NCBI RefSeq assembly: GCF_048564905.1
Contig: NC_132991.1
Location: 57,791,501-57,855,500 of the forward strand
DNA from: Vicugna pacos
Taxonomy: Eukaryota > Chordata > Mammalia > Artiodactyla > Camelidae
DNA length: 64,000 nucleotides
Direction of reading: 5' to 3'
Both the position numbers and the translations under genes were made by a program. The notes beneath the pieces are model-generated. The model was not told the DNA's origin, made no database searches, and saw only the letters and a program-made list of their open reading frames with translations. This document shows, in pieces, positions 41,001 to 53,000 of the stretch. Position 1 is the stretch's first letter. Each line of letters starts with the position of its first letter.

Positions 41001-44000
41001 GCTATCAGAATGAACACAGACTTTGGGATACTTGGGCTTAAAATGGGTCAAATTAGTCCATTTGAACCTAAAGCTTAGCTTTAACAGGAAATTTGAACAA
41101 ACTACCCACGCAGAAAGCTGCAAAAAGGACTGTTCTTTACTTCACTGTCAGTGGCCTCCATAGACAAGTTGTTACAGTAGAATGTTATTCACATGTTTAT
41201 ATTGTGTATTAAGAAATGTTTACAAAAGTCTTGATTCTTGATCACAATTCTTCTTAAAAATTGTGCATTTATAATCAGTGAATTCTGAGAGCTCTCCAGT
41301 TTGTGTTAAAGGTATCAACTCAAACTGGAGCGAATTAAGTAAAATTTACTTAATTACATCACACTTACCACAAACTTTAATAATCAAGGGAAAATTTTTT
41401 TCTTCTAGGTTTACTTTATCATCATCAAGAAATAAGAAACATGCTAAGAACAATTTTACATGTGTAGCATGTCACCCAAAGGAAGACTGCATAGCAACTG
41501 GTCACAAGGATGGCAAAATTCGTCTTTGGTAAGTTAACTCATGAACAGCATGGTGATCATTTATTTACTTTAAATTAGTCCTGCAGAAAAGGGGTATCTC
41601 TGGGTGCAGGGAAAAGGACAGAACTGAAAAGCAACAGTGGATAATAGATACTAGGCTTTGCTGACATCCTCCCTTCCTCTGCATTGCACAGACTTATATT
41701 TTAAGATTTCTAACCTTGGCCCTGGGAGTAAGATTCTATTTTGCCTATAATCATTTTATTGAAGAGAACTTTTTGTCAGCTTTTAAGTGAAAAAGAAAGT
41801 AACAATCGTGAATCTTGAACTAGTAGGATCCTGTGATACCCTATTTGCAGAAGTGACTGGTTTAGAAATAGATGTACTTTTTGCACATTAAGACCAGTAA
41901 GCTCGATAGTGTTCATTATATTCAGCATGCCATTATTTTCCTAATTTACACCTTTGGTCAAATTAAGAATTTTTATTTTCTCCAATAGGAGAAATTTTGA
42001 TGATGAAAAGAAATACACATACACATGTTTACATTGGCACCATGATTTGGTTATGGATTTGGCTTTTTCAGTGACAGGTAAGTTCAAGTTTAATAATTAA
42101 AATGAATTTATGAAGTGTGTGAACCAAATATTTTAATTCACTGTGTTTATAGTTTGAAAGGTTTAGAATTGCATGGGCCAAATAAATTGTAAACACTCGT
42201 GTATCACCCCTGTGTCTGAGGCTTTGCTCAGCACAATACCGTAGACTTAAGGTTTCAGGGCCCTTCGGAGTATCAGAGTGTTTTTCTAGTTATTGGTCAG
42301 TAACAAACTAGATATTACTGGAAAGGAAAAATCCCTGGACCAGTGATCTCTAAATCTTTTGTCTTACAAGTATATTAAAAGATACAAAGACACTAGTTGG
42401 TGTATTTTAAAAAATGGTTCTCTAACATGATAGGAAAAATTAAAATGTCAGTTATACTTTTCTGTTTTTTTCCCCAAACACTGTCCTTTTCTTTTCTTTG
42501 GGTGGATGAGAAGGCAGCAGTCTGCTTAGTGGTGGCCGTGAGTCTGTCCTCGTTGAGTGGCGCGAGGCGACAGAGAAGAATAAGGAGTTCCTCCCCCGTT
42601 TAGGAGCTACTATTGTACATATCTCAGTGTCTCCAGCGGGGGATTTGTTCTGTACTTCACACTCCGATAACAGTAAGTCTGAATTTGTTGTCCTAAGGAA
42701 ACATAATTTGTGTAATGTCATAAATTAGTTAGCATCTATTGGGGATGGAAGATAAGAGACCTCAAACTAAGAGCATAGGATGTAAGAAACATTTTTTTCT
42801 TCCATTTCTCCTTCTCTCTCCAGCCCTTTTTGTCCCTAGATGCCACCAGAGTCCAACATTTCCAGAATTGTTTTTGTGAAAGTGTAGGGCTAAGTGAATT
42901 TGGTTATTGTTGTTGACACTTACATTTAAAATCTTTTCATGTGGGATGATGGGGGAGTAAAAGAAAGGTTTTAAAGTGGGTATTTGTGTTTTTACAAATA
43001 TAATGGCATTTTTTAAAGAATGCTTTGAGGCTTTCCTTTGATACGGCCATTATCTCTGTGTGGAAGTCTATGGATTCTGACAAAGACTCTTAACAGAAAA
43101 GCCTTCCTCCCCACCCCTAGTTTTTCTGTTAAATCACAAAATATATTCCTGATTTTCCAGTAACACTCCAAGAAATTGAACATGTTTGGTTGTTGTGTAT
43201 TCTGGTATATTTCAGAGTGATACAAATTCACAATTTTTTTTTTTACCTTGAAAGTCTGCCTATTTATATTTTGGCGTTTTTTGGGTTTTTTTTTTTTCCC
43301 CACAGAGATAATAATCATTCACCGGAATCTTGAGGCGTCCGCAGTAATTCAAGGCCTAGTGAAAGGTATTGTAGACCTCACTGGATTTGGAATCATGTAC
43401 ATTTTTTAAAGTGAATGTTTGTCTGATGTCAGCTATTACTCACTTTTTTTTGCAGACAGCAATATCTTTACTGGTTTGATGATTGATCCAAGAACTAAAG
43501 CTTTGGTTTTGAATGGAAAACCTGGCCACTTGCAGTTTTATTCTCTACAGAGTGATAAACAGCTATACAATGTAAGACTTTGATTCATTAACCAGCCTTG
43601 AAACTAATGAAAGTTCTTTACAGCACTACGGGGGTCAAATAACTTATTTAGGGGCTTCTAAAACTAGCCCCTGTGCCTCTGTCATTTGAACATAGTATTA
43701 TCAGTTGTTTACAGCATAGTTCTGACGAGGCCACAGATGCAGCTAGTCTATGTGTAAGCCAGTTGGCACTCTTGCATGGGCTCTGTCTTTCTGTCTTGTT
43801 CTGTTTCAGACTACACCCTAATTAACTGCCCCACGTATCTGTGCCTTTGTGTTACAAGGATAGGAAGGGAGAATATGTGGATTGACAGTATAAATATGTC
43901 TCTGCTTTGTGTGAAACAGTGTCATATGTGCATGCTGAAGAGAAAGTTTTCAGCGAGGCTAAGAGGAGCGCTTCCTATAATCCTAATAAATGCAATCCAG

Positions 44001-47000
44001 ACTTCCCTCTTTTTCTTCAGTGCCCCACAGTACCCGTTATAGATTTCTATCATAGCCGCTGTAACACTTGTCTCTTTTATCTCCATCACCTTTAAACCCT
44101 TCGAAGAAAGGAAATGTATTGATCTTTGTACAATTTCTAATACAATGCCTAGAAATAGTAGGCAATTGATACATGTTTAGTGAGGAGATAAGAAATGGAA
44201 AAAAATTATAAATAAAATGCTGGTCTACTTGCAACTTTTTTTTCACTTAAAAATTGTAGGTTTTATTTTTGCTCTTGTTTCTAGTGATATGGAATTTAGC
44301 ATTGAGAATTTATTAAAGCTGTTTCTTCTTAGAAACAAGAGAAAAGCATTACTATAAGCTAAAGGTTCTGTTGTGTCATATAAATGGGTCATGGTCATTA
44401 CTAAAATTCAAGAACATTGAAGGATAATCACTGAATTGGTACTGTATAATGTGCTCCAGTTTTTTAGCAGTTTCAATGTCTGTAACTCATAATTAGTTCA
44501 TTTTTCATTTTTTGTAAAAATCTGTTACTATACATTCCAGAAGTTATCTGTGATGTGGTTAACATTTCTGTATTCACATTAATAAAAATTTTGAATTTTT
44601 TTTAACCCATCAGTTAGATATTATACAGCAGGAATATATCAATGACTATGGTCTGATCCAGATTGAGCTAACAAAGGCTGCATTTGGCTGCTATGGCAAT
44701 TGGCTTGCAACAGTGGAACAACGTCAAGAAAAGGAAACTGAGCTTGAATTGCAGATGAAACTGTGGATGTACAATAAGAAAACACAAGGGTAATACCGCC
44801 TGTATAGCTGTTTGATTTCAGAGTAGAAAGCTACTTGACTTTCAGTTCTGTGGTTTCAATTATTGGTCTCTAGGGTGTTTCATTTTGATAAGTTTTAAAT
44901 GTAGAGAAGGAGGTGATTTCCCAGTAGCACCTTTAAGCTTTCTGCTCTGAGAAAGCATTGTTGTCCTCCAAGTTCCAGTGTTTCCTTGTTGCATAAATAC
45001 AAAAACGTGGGCAGGTGACACACCTCAAGAACACATAACCTAATTCTGGCAAATCCAGGGTTAGAATCCAGATGCCTTAGTTCCTTTGCTTTTTTATTGA
45101 TGTTACGCTACCTTCTTTGGAAAAATGGCAGTAGGTGGTGGAGGTGTGGTTGCTATTAGCTTCGATTAGATAAGGAGCCCTCTGGCTTCTTATACGGTGG
45201 CTGTAATGGCCATTTATCAAGTCCTTGTGGTGTCAAGAACTAGGCTTAGTGCTTTTGTGCTCATTGTCTTATTAATCTTCTCAAGAACCCTCTGAGATAA
45301 GCCTGTTGTCACACTTTACAGGTGAGGGATCAGGCCCTCTCACAGCTCCTATAACCTGGACTTTTTAAAAGTCACGACACTGTCTTACCCTTATGTTCTT
45401 TGAAGAACACAGTGCCAGCATAGGTCATGTTTCATTCACAGGCATGCCCTGTCAAGCCAGAAACACGCTTTGAGAGGTAGTTTGGGTGACTATGAATATT
45501 AAATATAAACCGGGGCAGTTTGACATAGGTAGTTTTCTTTCTGTATCTTCTTGCCACAAGTAAAGGCTTTCACAGCCATTTCCTTTCTTGCTTATTTTCA
45601 AAATAGGTGGGTTCTGTGTTGTACACAGTTTTCCTACAGTTTAGTTCAGTAGCCTTTAAAGTATCATTTTTTTTTTGATGACTCCTATTTCATACTCATT
45701 TTGGTTCCAGTAAGTTGACTGCACACATAATCATCTGTATGTTACATAAGTTAATGAGCACAGAGGTGCTTTGTTAGGACTCTTTGCATCCTATGGCCAC
45801 TAGTGACAGAGCACTCAGTTGTCATTTTAGGTGATAATAAATCAGTCACCCATTCTTAAAGATGCTATTGTAAAATTTGCAATATATAAGAAGTTCTTAA
45901 TACTCAGATGGCAATATATCATTTTGTCTTGGTTTTAAAATTAATTGGCGGTTTCCTTCCTACTAGGTTTGTTCTTAATACAAAGATTAACATGCCACAT
46001 GAAGACCACATCACAGATCTCTGTTTCTGTAATGCAGAAAAATCTGAAAACCCCACCTTGGTGACAGCAAGTAGAGATGGTCACTTCAAAGTGTGGATAT
46101 TAACAGACGATTCTGATATATACAGTAAGTTAAGTGAATATAGTAATGTCTATATTTAGTGCACAATTTTAAGAATTGATATTTCTTTCATGAATTGTAT
46201 CCATTCTGGGAGGACGTTAATTCTATAGGATATTGCTCAGTTTTAAAACATTTAAGAGAGACCATTTTTTCCCCCCAGATCTTTACTTATTTTATGACGT
46301 TCTTTATTAATCATGTGTTGATTATTGTAGCTTGTAAGGGTACAGTAAAAAAGGGCTTTTGCTATTAGTCCTTTCATTGTTCCACAAGAGGAGGGGTCAA
46401 GATCTCTTGCAAGAGGCATAAATTTCAAATCAGTCAGTGCTTTGTAGCACTTCTAACTAAAATTTTGAGGAGGAAGTTTTTGCTGTGTTTCCTTGTTTCT
46501 TAATCCATACTTCTTACAAATTTCCTAAAATGTTATTTAGCATTTACACTATTTCTGAATTCTATTGTGTATATTTCCACAGGAAAAGCTGTTGGCTGGA
46601 CCTGTGATTTTGTGGGTAGTTACCACAAATACCAAGCAACTAACTGTTGTTTCTCCGAAGATGGCTCTTTACTAGCGGTTAGTTTTGAGGAAATAGTTAC
46701 AATATGGGATTCAGAGACATGGGAACTTAAGTGTACATTTTGTCAACGAGCTGGGAAAATAAGGTAGGTAAATAATTTGGGAAGTATGAAGTATTGTGGC
46801 TTTTTTAATTCAAGCAAGTCTTTGTACATAAACTTTAGTGATAATTTATGCTTCCTCTGAAGGTATGCTGTGGGTCAGTGGGGCCAGCAGCTGACCAAAA
46901 TGCTGAGAAGCAGCAAATGCTGGCTGTATGAGCCATCTGCTATGATTTATCTATTTCTGAAATCAGGATTAACTTTTAATTCTTGGCCTGTGGGTTTTTT

Positions 47001-50000
47001 CCTTTGTAATAAATACTTTTCATAGTTGTACTGCATAACAGTAGAAGCTATACATAAGCCTCAGTAGATCCAATGTTTATTTTCATAACCATTCATCATT
47101 CATTTTCATAAAAACAATGTTATGCTCAAATTCCTTTTTTCTAATAATGGCAAGGGAGTATAACAGCAATATCTTCCATTTTATTTCCGGTAACTTGGGC
47201 ATTTGAGGGCAGAATAGCAAATGGCTAATTGTTTCTAGTTTCCAACATACCTAATACTGAATTTACTTTGTAAAACTGTCTTCAGAATTCATATTGCAAA
47301 TTTTCCTCTTGAGGCAAATGAGCATAAAAAGGGTTTTGTTAAATGACTTGGTACATTTCACATACTTTTTCTCTATATGTGTTCTTTGTTATACCATACA
47401 GCATAGTAAAGAAAAGAATTAGTAATCAAATTGTTTCCCCAAAGAAACGAAAGAGCTAAGTAAACCTTTCCTTTTGTACACCTTTACCCCTTTTTTCTGC
47501 AGGATAATTACTAACAAAAACATATGTGTCTTGTCTAAAAATCTGCATTGCACAAAATAAAAACCATTCGGGAAGTCTGCAGTCCTTTGTAACTAAGTGT
47601 GCTAGAACTAACTGTTGTTAACTTCCTTGTTTTAATCTAGGCACCTTTGCTTTGGGAGATTGACTTGTTCGAAGTATCTTCTTGGTGCCACTGAAAATGG
47701 CATTCTATGCTGTTGGAATCTGCTCAGTTGTGCATGTAAGACATTTTCTGCTATCAGGTGATAACAAAGCACATGGGAAGTGGCCATTAAATAATCTTTG
47801 GCATTTTAGGACTCCCGGGTGATATCATGTCTACCCAGAGAATAGAATTTTTTACGTGGTATATTATACCAACAAAATTTGGAGTGCTGTGCCTGTAATA
47901 ATAGACTTTGATTACAGTTGACGCTTGAACAATCCAGGGTTAGGGTCACTGACCCTCTGCAGGGTCACAAATTTGCTTGTAACTTACAGTCAGCCCTCCA
48001 TGGAGTCAACCAACCTTAGATTGAGTAGTAGTATAGCACTTGGTATTTTTTAAATCTACATGTATGTGAACCAGTGCAGTTCAAATCCATGTTACTCAAG
48101 GGTTAACTGTATTTATAAACTGCCTGATTGTCAGCACATCAGTTTTTTCCAGTATCTTCAATGTGTATGGCTGGCTGCTGTTGTCCGTATTCTCCATCCT
48201 CATAACAGTTGGAGGAATGTTTCTGCTAGTTCCGAATGCATAGTAACCCACAGTATCCCTGACAGCATTAACTTTGAATGTAGCCTAGCCAGTCCTAACA
48301 AATGTGGACTTTGTGGCATTTAATCTTTCAAGTATATGTTTGGGAGGTATGGTGGTTGCTTCATAATGAATGTGTGTGATACCGTTTTTTCTTACATTCT
48401 CTACAGTGATTTCTAGTTAACATTTTGCCAACATTTGGCGGTAGTGGAAAAGCACTAGACAGTAGTTGGCACTGAAATAATAATCACTTCATAGCATGTG
48501 GAAGGAGAACTTTGTTTTTCTGCTTCCTGCCCCTCACTTTAGTGCAGCCTTCCTTCCACAGATAATTTCAGTATATTCTCCGTGTGTTACTTGGCAGCGT
48601 AGAATCCCTCTTCCTAAGAATAACAGAATTGGTCGTCACAGTGAAGATTGAGTACCTACTTTAAATAACAAGCTTAGGAAAGCTTTTGGTAAATCTCTTC
48701 TTAGAAGTGAATCTCTTTTCTCCCCAGTGGAGTGGAGTGCAAAATTAAGTGTTGGAGTTATGGAACCTGATCCCAATTCAGAGAACATTGCTGTGGTCTC
48801 TCAGTCTCCCGTGGGCTCAGACTGTAAGTATGCACTGTATTTTGATAGTAAGAGGAAATCTGTTACCTTGTTTTCTTTTTAACATCTTTCATGTAATTTG
48901 AGTTAAACTCACCCTCAAAGCAGATGTCCATCTAAAGCCATTTGCCTGACTACTGCCCTTCCTTTCTAGAGTCCCAGCTCATCCCTCATTTTTCCACATG
49001 TCAATTCCTACTCAGCCTTCAAAAGCCAAGAGAGATTTCGCCTTTTTGAAGCATTCCTAAAACCCCTGAGGAGCTTTAATGTTCCTGCTCTATGATCTTA
49101 AAGCTCTTTCTACAGATCTCTGTTCTGTTGCTTAAGACAAAATACTGCCGTAGTATTTCAGTGTCTGTTTAGTAGGACCTGCTCATAGAAGCAGAGATTC
49201 TTCTTTCTCTTTTTCATCTTCAAAGCCATTATTCTAACCTGCTTGGCACATGGTAGGCATCCAGTAGAAATTTGTTGAATCAAAGCCTAAATAACCATGA
49301 CTTGGGTAATTTACTTAATGGTATAAGTCTCAGGATGTGTGTGGTCTGCAAATCTGAGGCTAGAACCAACCTTGCAGGCAAAATGTTACTGTCTTTTTGT
49401 TTTTTCCCTCTAGTGTTTGTATTTAAACCTAGTGAGCCAAGGCCACTGTACATTCAAAAGAATATCTCCAGAGAGGAGGTCCAGTGGGGAGTGTTTGTTC
49501 CACGAGATGTCCCTGAATCATTCACCTCAGAAGCTTACCAGTGGCTCAACAGATCCCAGTTTTACTTCCTAACAAAATCACAGGTAGCCATCCCACCTCA
49601 GAAAAGGCAGTCATTTTGTACGTGTAATTTTCAGTTGCTTTAATATTCGAAAGTAATAGCCCATGGCAGGGGGAATAGGTTTATTAAAGGATTGCTCCTC
49701 CACCAACCCCAAATCATTTGATATGCTTATTAATACAGCATTATTACCAGTGGGAGTGTATGAGCATCACTTTACCCCACACCTTTGAGGCTAAGTATTA
49801 CTTGCATCCGTTCACTCTGTGACAGCAAAAAAGATAATCTAGAATACTTTAAATTGTATTTATTAGCATGGCTTTTTTTTTTAATTTCAGTATTTAGTTT
49901 ACCATAAAGAAATTAGTGACTTAAATTTGGTTCATCAGTTGAATTTTATTTTGTTACCAATTCTTAAATACTGTCTTTCAGAACAATCTTAACTGTCGCA

Positions 50001-53000
50001 GCAGTTAACTGTTTTAAATTTTTATTACTTTTCTGTATCAAGATGAGAAGTTGACCTCCTCTTTCTCTAACTTCAACATCTTATTTAGATTTGCACTCTA
50101 CAACTTACTTTTGCATCATTAATTGACCTCTCTTTTCAGAGTTTACTGACATTCAGTACAACGTCTCCAGAGGAAAAACTCACACCAACAAGCAAACAGG
50201 TATGTTCTAGTCACCCATGCAGATCATGCATGTTGCCTCCCTGCAGAGATAAGGTTATCTTTTAGAACTCAGCTATGAGAAAAATGTCTTACCTGTCCTA
50301 AAATTGAATTTAAAATTATATACTTAGCAACTGCTTGCCTTTTTTGATGTCATAGTGCTCTTTGAAAATGTAGTTTTAATTTGTAATTATCAGTATTATA
50401 TGCTTGTAAATTAAAGAGTCAAATAGTCTCAACAGGACTCATCAGGAAAAACTTTAGTATTACCACCACTTCCATTACTCACAAAGATGCTCTCAACTCT
50501 TTTAGCTGAAGTTTTTATTTACCTCCATATCTCTAAGAAATATGTTTATGTACTGCTAATTCTGGATATTTCAGATCTCAGTATTTGTTAACTGATCTGT
50601 TGAAGTTGAAGTTGTAGCTCTCTTTACACCACTCCCCCCATACACATAGCACACCCACACATCCTTCCTGTCCCCTAATTTTCCCAATATAGATAAACAT
50701 TAAATTGGTCGGGTCAGTGTTCATCCTTAAACATGTAAACACAATTCATAGCTGAGCCATGTAGTAGTAAACATTGTTTTCCCTTTGTGACCAGCTTTTT
50801 TCCTCTGCAGTTAATGATTGCCTTCTTTTTTTATTTGCTTAGTTTTCTGTTTACTTCTCACCTAACTTACCTGCAAACTCCACCCTAGTTGTGTAAGTCT
50901 TCTCTCATTATTTTCAAGCACTAGGTATTCTTTTGAATCTTGAAGAACTATTTCCAAGAGCCTCTCACAGGCTTCATTCTGGACTGACTGCCCTGTAAGC
51001 CTGCACAGTAGTCATCTTAGGATCTACGTTTGCTGCCGTTCTGGGGGTGCACGTCACTTCTGCTGTAATAGATCCCAAGGTTTTCCTCTTTCTTTGGTCA
51101 CTCCCTTGCTGTGATGAAGCACGTTCTGTTGGTGCATAGAAAGTAAATGTAAGACCTTGCATGTTTGGACATCCTTTTATTGTCTCCCATTTGATTGGTT
51201 GGTTGGGTAGAGTTCTAGTTTGAAAATCATTTTGTCTTAAGAACTTGAAAGATACTGTCTTATACTCTATCTGTGAACTGACTTATCTTCCTCTGAAAAT
51301 TCATTGAATTTATTCAGTAATTTTTTAATTATCTACTATATATTCTAGATATTTGGAATGTATCAGTGAGCAAGAGAGTCAAGTCTCTAAACCTTCTGTG
51401 TTTATAGTCTTAACAGGAAGGTAAAGACAGAAGAGAAATAAGTGAAGTATGTAGTATTTTAGAAGGCAGTAATGGGGGGAGGAATGATATGAAAGGGAGT
51501 GTGGGGTGAAGGTGGCCATTTTAAGTAAAGCAGTCAAACAGGCTTTCATGAAAAGACTTTGGCTTTTCCTCTGAAATGTAGAGCCCCCTTGGAGGGTTTT
51601 AATCAGAAAACTGACTAAATTATTAGAATTACTTGTTTGCCTTCATTTTCTCTAGAACTATTATTTAGTACTGGACCATCTAGGATGGTGCTCTGATACC
51701 GTATTTTTTTCTTCTGTTTTCTTTCTATTATTGGGAGATTTCCTCTTTTTCATATGAGCTTCTGCTTTTTTTCTCTCTTACATGGTTCATTTCCATTAGG
51801 TTTTATTCTTAATTATTTTAGAGCTTTCCATCAGTCTGATGATCCCTGGCTGTCTGTTCTTGTTCAAAAGTGAGCAAAATGGCCATTTGGAGATTTTCTA
51901 CCTGGGTGGAACGCGTCTCTGGCCTCTACTCTCTGGCTGAGGTATTATGAGAAAATCTCCAAAGCCATTATTTTAGGACTTTTTCTCTTAGGCTGGTCAA
52001 ACTGCCCAGATAAAGTTATTTCAAGTTCTTGCCTGAAAGATGTCAGCCTGGCTGCCAGTGGTGTGAGAAGCACACTCTGTGGGGCACAACTGCCTTCAGC
52101 TGGGAAGACACCGCCCCGCCGCACACCAAGCAGTCCAGTCTAAGGACACACTTTGTTTCGCTCTCCAGAGAGCATACTGCCCGTCCCCTGCTGCGGTTGA
52201 GGAGGAGATCTGGAAATCTGAGTGCTCTCCAAGCAGACCTTCAGCCAGGCTACTTGTTTTGAGTTTCAGGGGTTTTTTTGGGGTTTGTTTGTTTGTTTAC
52301 AGAGTGCTGTTACTATTAGGACAGTACTTTACAGAGGTGCTGCTACTATTCATACCAATTCTTGAGCACTTGCTGGATCCTACAGTATAAATTAGGATGC
52401 TTCTTAGCTTTCTCTGCCGCCAGCCTAGAATCCTGCTTTCTCGGGTCTGTTAAGTTATCTTACAGTCCTTCAGCCTGCTTTCCACCTTCCAGTATGTTAC
52501 CACATCGCCCATTCTCTTTATCACTGTGGGTTTATGCCCTTGTGAAAACCCCTCTGCTGCCATTTTTGTAGGACTGGGGGAAGCAGCAGTGGTGGACGCG
52601 CATGTTCTGTCATCTAAGTGTCCACAGTTAGCTTCTCCCCGAGCACGTGGGCTGCTGGTCCTCAGCTGCTCTGCCTGTAAAGTGAAAGAATCGTAGTAGA
52701 TAATTTCTACAGTTCCTTCCATCCTTAACACTTTGTAGTACTTCATATTGAGTCTATGGCAGTTCCTCCTTTTTACTGAAGTAATTTATTTCTCTTTGTC
52801 TTAAACCCTTACAGCTGTTAGCAGAAGAAAGTCTTCCGACAACCCCGTTTTATTTTATACTGGGAAAGCACAGGCAGCAACAGCAGGATGAGAAATTAAA
52901 CAAAGCCTTGGAGAATGAACTGGAACAGCTGCCCTTAACAGAAAACATACCTGCAATTAGTGAGGTAAGTAATTATTAATTAGTTATTAATGTGAAGCAT

